Positions 48,723 to 60,902 of a DNA stretch of 64,000 nt are shown piece by piece (positions within the stretch are counted from its first letter, which is position 1; the number at the start of each line of letters is the position of its first letter). The DNA is taken from contig NC_087377.1 of NCBI RefSeq assembly GCF_963675165.1, positions 1,079,501-1,143,500 of the forward strand, written 5' to 3'. Below the pieces are notes generated by a model that ran no database searches, was not told where the DNA came from, and saw only the letters and a program-made list of their open reading frames with translations. Position numbers and translations under genes: made by a program. This DNA is from Halichondria panicea. Lineage: Eukaryota; Porifera; Demospongiae; Suberitida; Halichondriidae.

Positions 48723-51679
48723 CACACACACACACACAGCCAGCACACACACACCCCACCCACACACACAGCACTCACTCGTCCTCTCTCTGTTGCAGTG
48801 TGGGGGTACGGAGGAACATAGTTCCAGGAGGCTACTAGCATCCAGGTGGGCTCAAACTTGCCAACAATGTCAGAATCAATCTGGCTTGAAATGAAAGAGC
48901 TCACGGGACTCATAAAACGTTCAGGATCCCTGGCAGCACCACCGTACACTCTGTACTTTACGTTGGAGGCGGGGTCTCGGCCATCGTGGTCATTCCAAAA
49001 TGGAGCGAGCAAGTTTGATTGGCTGATCCTGACATCGGATGTAGGGAATCGTTCTTGTGCTGTACCGAGAAAGAGAGGAGGAGTTCCAACAGTCAGCATG
49101 CCATTCGTGCAGACCTGCAGGAAAGAAAAACAATAATTATTCTATGTGTCTAGTAAGGAACTGTGAGTTAAATTTCTATAAAACTAACTATAGATGTTGA
49201 GGATACAGAAATTTCGCGCTCTATAGTTATGTTATTGCCAATGAAGAGTGGGATCTAAATTGTTAAGATAGCTAGAGCATTTACATCTTTAACTCACATG
49301 AACGTATTGTTGTGTTTCTGCTCCAAATGGAATGCCAGTGCTCGAGTAAATCCGCTGTGAACAACCATCATCAGTTTTAAACAATGGTACACCATCTTCT
49401 GGGAAGAAGGGAGGAATGAAGTCCACACCCGCCACCAAAGCTGAGGAGAGAAATACGTTTAAACTTACTCTAATTCACGACTAGGATCAAATGCTGCACC
49501 TTTAATTAACTTAACCCTTTCCCTGCTTTAATTAAAAGTGAATATTCGCATATTTTGTTTAAAAAATTTATAACTCATGAACCGTATATTAAAAACACTT
49601 GTAACAAAGTTCCACAGGTAGAACCGGACCTGTCGCATTCATGGAATCATCATTGTTGCCTAGCAACCAACCACCACCCCACAAATAACAATTGTTAACA
49701 AAAATTCATAATTATGTACACAAACAATATTGTGTGATGTTACGAAGTGACTGAACACATGATATAAGTGTTCAGAATGTTCTCACGGTGACATGGCTGA
49801 CTCAGGACTCAATCAGGATCTGCAGAAACTTGTATTTGAGGTTCTATCGGCAGACGCCCTTTTCCCGGGAAATATTTTCTTCACCTACACACAGGTTTAC
49901 AAGTTTAATGGTGGCTCATGATGTCCACTGTTGTACTAACTAGCCTAAACAAACCTATAGTGAAGCTATCAAGACTACAAATGCTACTCTATAGTGACTT
50001 ACCAGGTTCAGGAAGATGGTCCACCTCAAGTGCGTCTTCCTCAGGATTCTCAGGCTCTTTCTTTTTAGCTTGACCTCTGAAAGGAAGCTTCCTACCTAGC
50101 TATGATCCCAGTCACTGTCCTCTCACTCTACAAGGCCATAGGCATCGATATTCTCACTCTCTAGCTTCCCTAGAACCTCCCTGAGGCTGTACTACGAAGA
50201 TCTTGTAGCAATTATAAAACGGTCACTTTTCTTTCGACAATTCTGATCGAACTGTACCTTGAAGCAAAATATTAAAAATACCACGTGGAAGAGCAGCTCA
50301 ATGCGCATGTGCTGGTACCTGCAGTGTGTGCATAGCTCCAACACAGTGTGCACAACGATTTTTTGAAATTTATCAGTAGCCATGCCGACTATAGTCGGCT
50401 AAAGCGGGGAAAGGGTTAATGGCTATTAAAATTGACGCTACCAAATAAAAACAGGGTAAGTTACACACTCACCTTCAGTGACAACATTGATCTTTATTAT
50501 TTCATCACCATAGATACACGAAACACTTCCACTGAAATCACCAAAAATATTCAGAGTGATCCTATTCTCGAGTGTAGTGACTATAAACTCTTCGCCACTA
50601 ACATCTGAACTGAACTCTATCTCTTCTTTGGACTCCAGAAGATTGAGTCTCCACAACAACGTTGCAGGGATGGTCTCAAGATTAGTTCTTGTAGGATTGA
50701 TATACCGCAGACATTCAAACGAGCTGGTTGTATCAATCGTGTCACCATTCATAACAAGTTTGCGACTACTGTCAGGCTCGATACCGTACAGAGTCAGTGT
50801 ATCTGCAACAAGTATATAACAAAGTAGTGCATAATAAAGCTAAAGGTACACGTCTCTATTATTATACCTGACACTGCTCTGAAGGTTGAGCTGGAGGTTG
50901 ACACAGTGGAATTATAATCATCTGGGTCTCTGGCTTCACAGTTAAACTCCATCCCATCTAGCAACTCAATGAGGTCTTTGTCCAGTTCAAAGTCCAATCT
51001 CACAGAGCTGTTTGTGTCATCTTCGTAGGTAGTCGTAATGCCCAGTGAAGTGTAGTTTCCCGGGAAGACTACGGGAATGTTTGTATTGTCCGAGGTACAA
51101 GTGAGAGAGGCGGTTGTATCAGGAGGGTCAGAGTTCAACACAGTCAGGACCGGTGGGTAGAGAGTGAGCTCAGGTTCTGTGGATGAGGGGCAAGCAAAAC
51201 AACGGAGTATTAAACACACAAACAAAATAACTATGTTCATTTAACTTATAATGTATACGTATAAAAGATGCTGTTACGCACTATGCATGGGTGCATGCTT
51301 ATGGCATCATGGAGTTGCATACTCTTCCTAATGAACTCTTGCTAATACACACAATGGCGTAATCACAGGGAAACTTAGGAAATAATTGATGCTATAAAAA
51401 GGATGCCAAAAGTCCAAAGTCTAAAATTAATGGCTGCTGCATCAGCGCAGCACAGCCTTGCAGCTACCAATAGCTAGTGTTTTAGTGCAGAGCTAACGAG
51501 TAGCAACACTCCACAAGTTTTGCTATAATGAAAAGGCTCCGATGGCATTACAAGTGAGCAAAACTAGGCATCTCGAGAAGGGAGCATTATCTTGCAAATC
51601 TGCTAATTTCAATCCAGACTAGAAGTCTATATAAGAAGCTCTTACTTGCACTTCATTGATCCTTGAGCAGCTGTAGCAG

Positions 51680-51765
<86 letters not shown>

Positions 51766-54700
51766 TTGTATACCTCGCTTGCTCATGTGTAAACCGAGGC
51801 ATATAAGTATGCTTGCAAGTAAATACACTTAGGAAACATTATAATTATTTATATTTAATAACAGCTAAACACTTATGATACTGATTTACTACTGTAACAG
51901 CTATTACAGTATGTAATTAATTATACTTACCATTGACATCGATAGTGAAGCTTGGGCGTAGATTATAATAATAACCGTATGAGAGAAAGTACTCCCCCTC
52001 ATAATTGAACTGGGTCCTGTTGATGTGCAGCTCAGCATGGTATGGGAATGGAGTGTTTAGTTCAACACGGAACGCAAAAGGAGGCGGGTATCCATAATAA
52101 TAATAAGCCTCCCCATACGGGTAATAATCATCATCGCTGGGTATCACAACTTGGAATCCAAAACCATAGTTTAAAGCACCATAAAGGTCACTATGTGCAA
52201 AGCGGACTACAATATCTTCGCCTATATCACCAGTAGCAGAGGCTCCTTCGTAGAAAAAGATATAATAAGGATCTGAATGGGAAGAAAGCAAAACAACACA
52301 GAGTGCTAGAACAGACGCTGCCTAACAAATCAGTGTGTATGCTGCATGTGAAGAATGCAGTACATGGGGCAGATATCTAGGGGCGTGGCTGCAACCCCCA
52401 CCAAACACTCAGCTCCACCCTCAGTTGTATCTATGCTACAATGCAGGAGTAAGACTGAGGGTGGACTGAGGTGTTTGCAACTCCATGAGTACAGAGGTGT
52501 AGCTAAGCAGAGCACTGGGGTTTTAGCTACAAGAATGAATACAAAATCTCACACAAAACTGTTTTGCTCATTACCCAAAGTGCGCCTGGGCGGCCACAGG
52601 CATAGTAGACAGTTGGTTTGTTTGTCTGTCTGTAATTTATGAGCCTGCTCACCTGGATGCCATAGCTCTGCCGTTTACAGCATAGATATATAGCCTTCAC
52701 ACAACTAGTATTGACAATGGAAGATTTCGATGTTAAAGCTTTGTTGTCGTATAAAAGCAAGCAAAAGCTAAGAAGCTTGAAGGCTAGCACTACACATGAC
52801 AAAAAATGATGACTTTTAGATCTACATGCATATTTGCAGCTGAAGTGATCCTTTACCACATAAAAGTAGAATTATAGGTTGTTGCTTCTTTAGGACTCTC
52901 CAAGTGACATGCATTCTGGTTTCTGGCGGCCTGAAGTTCTCTAATTGCATGAGGGAGGGCGGCTTTTCTCATTATGTCATTATTAATTATTTGCTAGGAT
53001 TGTAGGGTTGTGCGTGTGCGCACAAGGGCCATGCCTCTTCCACACTGTATGTATGTATGTAATAACTATGTATGTATGTATGTATGATACTCTGGTTTCT
53101 GGTCCACCACGCACCCGCATCAGATTTTATTCTATCTCATTATTTCTACTACACATGCGCAAAATGGTCCATATGGTACTGACAAATAATGAGTTCATAA
53201 GGTGAACTTAAATTCACCCCTGTAGTACATAACATACAACGCTCCATAATTACTATAATTATATAGATCTACTTACTGGAATGCAGAATGTGAGGGATGA
53301 GGAAAGTGCCTCCCTCTGTCCTGCACGTGTAGTAGCCTTCCAAACTAGACTGGTATAGCCCCCTGGGTGCATTCAAGGTAGTGGAGCTAGGCCAATCATT
53401 CTGGATGTAGTTAGCGGGAATAGGTACTGCACCATTGTCAATCTCCAGCATGGGGTTCACATATTGGCTAGTATCCTCACTTGTACAGGTTACACTGTAG
53501 AGGGGAGGGGGGAGGGGGACCGGAGAGGTTGTGTAAATACATGCATGTGCAAGCAATAATTCAAATCTATTATCATTAGCACGGTAGTAGTGCTAATAGT
53601 AGGGTTGGGTCAAAAACAGCAAAAAGCACCCCTCTGGATCTCACCCAAGAAATTATTATTATGTCTCACCTGATAACCCTCTCACCAATATATAATGATC
53701 GAACTATGTATGGCTGCCCCAGACCGAGTGTCAGGTCCAGAGTCAACCCACCGACGTACTCCAGCTGAATAGTCATAGTCACAGGCTCAGAATCTGGAGG
53801 GAAAAGTATATTTAATGAGTTGAAATGTATCACTATGTATCCGTTATAATTATAACACTTTTAACTCACTGGGTTCTCGACTACCGAAATCAGAAACTGA
53901 ATATGAACCAAAGTAAGAGTTCTCTTCTCCGTAATATGAAGCAGCAAATCCTTCTTCTAAGGTAAGGTAACAGTCTCGAATGAAGTTCCTACCAGCAGTG
54001 CATATTCCTTTGCTTGCAAGAAGAACTTGATCACTTGATGTCAGTCTAATAGCCACAGATAGTGCTAAACCAGGCGACTCATTCAGTATTTCACCTCCCG
54101 TAATGTTAACAGTGTTGTTTCCATACTGATCATAGTAATCACGTGAAAGTGATAGCTTGCTGGCATTGACAGTAGCAACATCAATTAAAGAAGTGAAATG
54201 AATTATAATAATCTCTTCATTGATCCAATAATCAGGTGAGTAACTAATACCTACAGAGCCCCCAAGGTTCAATCTTACGTCACATTGAAAGGTGTCATTT
54301 GGCTCAATTTGAACATAGAAGGGAGCTTCAAGCTCAGCTGAAGTGTACATTTCCAACCCTATATTAGTAGAGGTTGCATCAGTAGAAGTTGCATTGATAA
54401 ACTCGACGGACACCATTCGGAGATAATCTCTAGGATCTATTATGATATCAACGCGGTTGTCATCGTAGGAAATGCAACTACCCGGACAATCCGCCTGGAA
54501 TGTTTCACTCGTGTTTGTATTTTTGAAAATAAGTTGGTTCAAAAAGCACGGTGCATCGATATCATACGGACGATAAAACTGATTGTTGAAATAATATCCT
54601 CTGTTGTTGATCAAAAATGGATTACGCTCAGTCACGTTGATAAAGTATAAGCTCATGGAGACTTCATAGTAGCTGAAGTAGAATACCAGTCTGTCAAGTG

Positions 54701-55996
54701 TAACGGATCCTATTAATAAAGAAGAGAGTACATAATATTATTGAGGCAGTGGAACCTCTCATAACGGACCTCCCACCATGACAACCTCTCTATAAAGACA
54801 CTAGCTATGGCACGGATTGATACACAACAGCAACCTCCCACGAGCAGACCTTTGATTCGGAACAGCGGACAAGCTTCGTGCTCTCAATTGCAACTGTCCA
54901 ATATAATAGAGTACTGTTATTGCTATACCGGCATACTTCAGTAGTGTAATACATCTATTTCAGCAAGTTCCCTAGCTTCTTGAAGTAGAATTAAGATACA
55001 GACCATACATGAGATATACTATATCTATATTTGTCCCACCAGAGGACAACCTCCGAAAAGAGGACAAAATCTCTGCTCTCAAAATTAATCGTCGTTGATT
55101 CGGAGGTTCCACGGTAAGACACATGCACACATATAGACCATAGTACATTGGTAGCTATACTAACAGCCTTTGAAATTGACATCGAATCGAAGCTAGTTTT
55201 GGTTGCGTTGAGTAACAATCTTTACTTGAAGTGGCCATGCAGATGCCCGAGATCACTATAGCAGTTTCGATCGACTTTATAAAATTGATATTGCAAGACT
55301 GAGGATGATATTCATAACCAAATAAAGAATGTGTTGCTTGAGTATATTTACGAGCACATGCAAGGTGTTGGGTGACAGTCAAGAATGAATTCACTCTAGC
55401 TACCCCCTGCAAGGTAGGAAACAAGCATGTAACTAGAACCAACTATGGACTGTTACGAGCAGTTACTTAGTTACCCGGCAGTATACCGAACATTGAGAGC
55501 TGCATGCATGCATGCATGGTTCGCAGAATGTAAAGTAGCTTTAATTATACATAGCATTACCCCTAACAAGACGCATGCATGCATGCAGCTTTACTGTACT
55601 GCATGGACAGACATCTTATAGACCTATACTAGTACAGACTGCATGCATGCAATAGCTTACCCAAACACAAGCACTGTATAGAGTTTAACGTTTGTCAGAC
55701 CATTCCAATTAATACAGTAGATCTACATGCTTATAAATAATTATATTGAGTAGCCAACTATCTGTATATCGACTAGACTATGTATAGGGGTAGATTTTCA
55801 TGAGGGATGGGGTGTCTTTTTCCACCGAAAGGAGAGTATAATTATAGATTCTGATCAGAATGGCTGTTTTGCACTTCATCTATATTATATAGCCAATCCA
55901 CTTACCATTGCCTGATCTTTGGTCAGTCTGCCCGAAGCATGGGCTAGGAGAGAGCCCAACTACCAACAGAGCCAGAGCTATAATAAGACTCTTCAT
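41221..55996 (-). CDS. Array copy C: Ig-NIDO-AMOP-VWD-EGF transmembrane protein, full length
   Basis: Twenty-eight exons, 2,030 residues, all phases consistent. Exons 1-28: 55906-55996, 53870-54709, 53670-53793, 53277-53494, 51931-52272, 50868-51176, 50473-50802, 49298-49440, 48779-49114, 48053-48576, 47771-47967, 47429-47634, 47146-47377, 46768-46881, 46419-46664, 45847-46118, 45635-45734, 45311-45466, 45014-45133, 44655-44777, 44456-44581, 44199-44318, 43488-43631, 43235-43329, 42929-43038, 42624-42765, 42394-42557, 41221-41389. Domain order is as in copy B, including [14 protein letters not shown], the EGF series and the CCC-led tail. Exons 14-28 are almost identical to B, while exon 2 differs by about 40 residues and several indels. 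Exon 12 is one codon shorter. Intron 7 holds a 901-bp TTAA-flanked element. Both B and C look functional by reading frame; expression is untested. Confidence 0.88.
43488..45734 (-). CDS. Copy C exons 17-23: EGF-like repeats
   Basis: Same seven-exon series as in copy B, nearly identical in exons and introns, including the tandem repeat of CATGCAGTTGCAGTAA-type units in intron 22 (about 44,054-44,160). This suggests recent homogenisation or recent duplication of this part. Confidence 0.85.
46768..47967 (-). CDS. Copy C exons 11-14: VWD domain with GDPH motif
   Basis: Exon 12 opens with [12 protein letters not shown], and exon 14 carries [16 protein letters not shown]. Intron 13 is only 264 bp, against 2.3 kb in copy B, because the nest of transposons is absent. 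Confidence 0.87.
48053..49440 (-). CDS. Copy C exons 8-10: NIDO and AMOP domains
   Basis: Same landmarks as copy B ([40 protein letters not shown]), with a few replacements. The donor of exon 9 is followed directly by a TG-rich tract in gene sense (microsatellite at about 48,690-48,760). Confidence 0.85.
49515..50415. mobile_element. piggyBac-type non-autonomous element in intron 7 of copy C
   Basis: 901 bp with inverted ends CCCTTTCCCTGCTTTA and TAAAGCGGGGAAAGGG, flanked by TTAA on both sides (49511-49514 and 50416-50419). Copy A keeps the empty site, AATTAACTTAATGGCTATT, around 12,870. TTAA target sites with short TIRs are the hallmark of the piggyBac superfamily. No transposase is present. 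An exon-like segment rich in Lys and Glu with GT/AG borders (about 50,012-50,083, minus) and a short frame at 49,794 (+) might be remnants of a parent element. Confidence 0.85.
51682..51762. repeat. CA microsatellite in intron 5 of copy C
   Basis: About 80 bp of pure (CA)n inside an inverted TGCCTCGGTG-family repeat. The same site in copy B (34,510-34,545) is short and interrupted, so the tract expanded in C or contracted in B. Confidence 0.9.
53277..54709 (-). CDS. Copy C exons 2-4: variable N-terminal region and first Ig-like domain
   Basis: Exon 2 (53870-54709) is 280 codons. Against copy B it has a rewritten stretch after NPFL, scattered radical replacements, and small deletions near GGSVGISY and CTAGRN. 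Introns 2 and 3 also differ completely in length from those of B (76 and 175 bp against 231 and 651 bp). Confidence 0.75.
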
Positions 55997-56385
55997 TGCA
56001 AGAGAAAGGGTCCCCGAGTTAACTGTAGGTATAAATAATCTCTACACATTATATAACAGCGATAGTAAAAAGGGGAGGGCTAGCTGCGCATGCGCAATGA
56101 AAGTCATACCACCACTTAAATTTTTGCAAAGAGTAAATGTACTTGAATTTGCCCTCAATCCCGAGGTTTCTTTATAACTGTTAGTGTTTGATCTTAAGTT
56201 AGTCAAGAGAGACAGAAACAAAACTAAAAGTTTAGTGGCTGCATATATTTTATGTTACATTGGTTGGAATTACCGTAAACCATTAATTATTGTTTGGATC
56301 CTATATAATAATTATAGTAGCCAGGTGCACATAATTATAATCAATTTCACTTATTTACGTTACTATTAAGTATCTATCAAATATT

Positions 56386-59076
56386 TTAATGTCTGCCTAT
56401 ATAGTTGAGATCCACTTTCTTCTCCTCAGCTGACTCTAGCACGGCTTGTTCTTCCAGTCCATCGTGGACTACAGGATTAAGGTTAAAACCAGTGTTAGAG
56501 TTCATGAACTCTAGACCACCGCCCCTGGCCTTACTCTTGGGTAGTCTAGATCGACACTTGACACAACAGCTGCACAAGGAAAAATAACGATGAAGAAAGC
56601 ACACACTACAGAGTCATCATTGAATTAAATTCTCCGAAAAGTAGCTTTTTCGGTATAAATTATAGCTATCTTTGATGGTCGATAACTTGAATTGGGATTG
56701 TCCAATTACAAATTTAAAGAATGTGTTTTGTAGCTCTTAATTTGAAAGGCCAATCAATGTTTAAAGCAGCAATTGGCGGCTGTTATAATTTTATTAAACA
56801 ATAGATTTGCACTTGAACCGCGTGTATACTTGAACTGCTAATAATTATGATGCACATACATGCACTATCTCACTAACTAAGTTATAGATCAGTCTCACCA
56901 TGTGATAACAATAATCAGAACCAGTATCAGGATCAGTCCCAGACCACCCCCCACTCTGACACCGATGATCTGATTGGTCGTCAGAATAGTATATAGGAGA
57001 GAGGTTGGTTCAGTGCCAATCGTCTGCACATCAGTCACTTCAAAACCAAGAGCTGTGAACTCATCACGATGATTCTGGAGGAGGAGGGGACTATAATAAT
57101 TCTATTTAATGCACACACATGCATACTACCGTACTTAATTTTCACCTGCAAAATATTCTAGTAATCCTTTGCAAATGAGCCAAATCAGCCTTTGCGATCT
57201 AACTATTGCGTTCTGGCAAGGATATCGTCATACAAATACCAGTATAGGTTTGTTAGCAGATAGATCAACCTATAATTATATAGCAATAATTATTATTATA
57301 GCTTCACGTTTTATGCTCTCAAGTTAAGGTTTTGCGATTTTATTGTTGCGAATTGATCAACCTTCACAGAGTAGTTTGATACTCGCACAATATTCTAGTA
57401 ATAATATAGTTATTACGGTAAATGGAAAATATTCGACACAAGAAAATAATTATTGTAGCAATTTAAAACGGACTTACCAGTACAGCCGTTGCCAAGGCAC
57501 TGCCACTGAGGAAGCCACCATCCAAACGGGCGTACATGCTAAAGCTGATACTAGACCCTCCAGTGCTAGCAATCTCGGCAATGTAGAGGTTGTCAGCCGT
57601 GAGAGTGTTCCTCCTGAGTGGGCGTGTGTGTGGGGTGTGGGTGGGTGTGAGGTTGTGGGGGGAAATGAAGTGGTTCATGTGAAGGCGAAAAAAAAGAATT
57701 ATTCTCTCGTGGTTTTTTCATGCACATTAAATATTATTGTTGCATTTTGAGTGGGCAGATCAAAGGAAACACTGTGCCAGTATCTGCCATATATGGCACA
57801 GGTCAAGCCTTGAACTGTGCCACTATCTAGATACTGGCATAGTATGGCTGAAGTTACCTAAAGCCCACCCTCCACCCAGTAACCTGAAACGGTCCCTTTT
57901 ATAGTATAACACTGTTAAACAGATTCAGTGGTAGGCAGAAAACGTTTTTCATGCGTCTGGTGCATTCCACAGCCACCACAAGTAGTTGAAACTAGTTGTC
58001 CTATAAAAGGAGTGATGTGTACACGGAAAGGAATGCACAACGAATCAGTTGTTACACAGCTCACTCGTGCGCACATGGGATATATTGGCTCAGTAGTGCC
58101 TTTTCCCTCGAGGCCTGCGGCCCTCGAGCCTAAGTCACTACTGAGCCAATATATCCCATGTGGCACTCGTGCATGTGTCACAACTATAACATGTTGCATA
58201 AACCTTCATTACTTCACATCCTCTGTATACATCTCAGAAATGTAGAGGTTGTCAGCCGTGAGTGTGTTCCTCCTGAGTGGGCGTGTGTGGGGGTGTGTGT
58301 GGGTGTGAGGGAGGGGCAATGAATTGGTTCATCATGTAAAGGCGAATAATATTATTCTCATGCAACATTGTTGTATGAAACTTCATTACTTAACATTCTC
58401 TGTATACATGACGTAGTTTGTACGTACAAATCTAATCACCTTGTTCTTACTTCAGGGTACGACACTAGACACTCATTGTCCTCACAGTAGACATTGATAG
58501 CATCAGCTGTGGCTGCACTGAATTGCATCTGTACCTCAACAGTGAACTGCAGGGAAAAAAATAATAATTATGGTTATAAAGAAATTCTACCGTAAATCGC
58601 AAAGAGGCTATGTATATGCTTACTGGGTCGTAGTACCGTACAGCGGTAATTATTTTGTTGGGGTAAAAAATTCGTTCAAAATACTTAAACACGGTTATTT
58701 TTGTGAGTAAAAATGACTTCATTGCCGGCCGCCGGCCTGCACGGCATTGCATGTGTTCTGGTAAACCACGTCTAGGTGCCTGGTCAGTGGTGGAGGTCAG
58801 TGATGTTCATCTATAACTGTAGGCCACCATTCCAATACATCTAGCTAAACACAGTCACTAAATGATGGAGGGAAGTCTTCCACAGAAGGAGTGTCTTTAC
58901 CTCCTGGCATATATAGTGTCTAGTCTATATTCAACCAGAAAGGTTGCTTTGCTTTATAGCTAACTAGATCTAGCCAACCACTTACCATCGCCTGATCCCT
59001 CTCCCTGTCCTGATCCTGGGCAAGGAGAGAGTCTAACAACCAATTGCAACAGAGCTACGGCTATAAGAAGCTTCAT
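56386..59076 (-). pseudogene. Array copy D: collapsed relic
   Basis: Keeps exon 1 (58986-59076, signal MKLLIAVALLQLVV), then jumps to exons 25 (58440-58546), 26 (57478-57613), 27 (56899-57074) and 28 (56386-56569, extended past the usual stop to a TAA). A second partial exon 26 lies at 58232-58272. Exon 1 ends in phase 1, while none of the retained exons starts in phase 1, so direct splicing always breaks the frame; joining to exon 25 gives an early TGA. The deletion breakpoint is near 58,610, where intron 24 similarity to copy E stops. Its promoter still has the TGCGCATGCGCA palindrome. Confidence 0.8.
58071..58163. mobile_element. Hairpin MITE with 9-bp target duplication in copy D
   Basis: 93 bp with arms CACATGGGATATATTGGCTC and reverse complement, flanked by CACTCGTGC on both sides (58062-58070 and 58164-58172). 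A 9-bp duplication suggests a Mutator-like origin. It sits in sequence separating the complete and partial exon 26 copies. Confidence 0.7.
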
Positions 59077-59357
59077 TGTATATTACAAGTCCCCGAGTTT
59101 TATAGTATTACAAGGTCCCCGAGTTTTATAGCAGATTTAGGGGGCTCACTGCGCATGCGCAATGTCTACCAATGAAAGTCATAGCTCGGTAAGGGTATCC
59201 TATAATAATCACAGCCAGGTGCACAGAAAATCACATAATTATATCAGTAGATTTATATTAATAATAATTATACTAAATATAAAATGACAGTATTTCTTAA
59301 TGTCTGCCTATAATTATGTTAATAATTATGGAGATCCACTTTCTTCTCCTCCGCTGA

Positions 59358-60853
59358 CTATAGTTTGGCTATCTCTTCCAGTCCATCGTGGGGTACAGTC
59401 TTCAGGTCAAAACCAGTGCCAGTGTTGGTGAACTCTAGATCACCACCCTTACTCTTGGGTTCTTTTGATCGACGCTTGACACAACAGCTGCACAAGGAGG
59501 AACAATTACGAGGAGTGCACACACACACACTATAGTCATCAGACTCATCATTGAAATATAATTTCCCCGAAAAGTAGCTTTTTCGGTAGCTATCTTGATG
59601 ATTGATATCTTAAGTTTGGACTATCCGTATTTAGTAGGTCTAATCAAATGAAGTATAGCAATTAGCGGCTATTACCTATATTATTTCAGAACCGCGTGTT
59701 AATAATCTGATGCACATGCACTATCTCACTAACTAAGTTATAGAGTAGTCTCACCATGTGATGGTAATAAGTAGAGCCAGTATCAGGATCAGTCCCAGAC
59801 CACCCCCCACTCCAATACCGATGATCTGATTGGTTGTCAGAATTATAGAAGAGATTGGTTCAGTCTGCACATTAGTCACTTCAAAACCAAGAGCTGTGTA
59901 CTCATCACGATTATCCTGGAGGAGTGGCAGGGTTATATTATTCTGTTCACATTATAATTTAAAAAGGACTCACTAGTACAGCCGTTGCCAAGGCACTGCC
60001 ACTGAGGAAGCCACCCTCCAAACGGGCGTACATGTTAAAGCTGATACTAGACTCTCCAGTACTAGCAATCTCAGCAATGTAGAGGTTGTCAGCCGTGAGT
60101 GTGTTCCTCCTGAGTGGGCGTGTGTGTGGGGTGTGAGGGAGGGGCAATGAATTGGTTCATCATATAAAGGCGGATTATTCTCATGCAACATTGTTGTATG
60201 AAACTTCAACTTAACATTCTCTGTACATGACGTAATTTGTACGTATAAATCTAAATCACCTTGTTCTTGCCTCAGGGTACGACACTAGACAGTCATTGTC
60301 CTCACAGTAGACATTGATAGCATCAGCTGTGGCTGCACTGAATCGCATCTGTACCTCAACAGTGAACTGCAGGGAAAAGAACAAAGTAATAATTATCGTT
60401 ATAAAGAAATTCTACCGTAAATCGCAAAGAGTGAGCAGTATCGTATAAAGAACCTACCATATAAATCGCAATCGAAAGACACGCAAAGCTTGCAAATAAT
60501 AATGTGCATGCAATTTCCCATGCTTTGCATGCAATTATAAATGAGTGTCATTCGCATTCGATTAACCTCGGATACGTACACTGTAAAAAAAAAAGTGCGG
60601 TGAGCACACTAAAACCGTCGCATATAGCACACTTTTTCAAAAAAGCGTGCTATATGCGACGGTTTTAGTGTGTCCACCGCACTTTTTTTCAATCATTTTT
60701 TACAGTGTATATATAAAATTATACTTTCAATATAATTATATAATTATGGAGATAGTTTACCGTGTAAAGGTTGAATCCGTTGATCTCCACGACGATGACA
60801 TTACCAGTCGCTTCCTCAGGTACAGTCACTGGTGGTGCAGTGGTGAGCAAGCC

Positions 60854-60902
<49 letters not shown>

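Noticed and set aside
49515-50415. Intact transposase gene in the TTAA element
   Set aside because: The longest frames are about 60 codons and lack piggyBac catalytic motifs. The element is non-autonomous.
57928-58245. Plus-strand frame of 105 codons around the palindrome
   Set aside because: It spans a 93-bp hairpin MITE and flanking repeats. The overlapping minus frame is equally open because of the palindrome.
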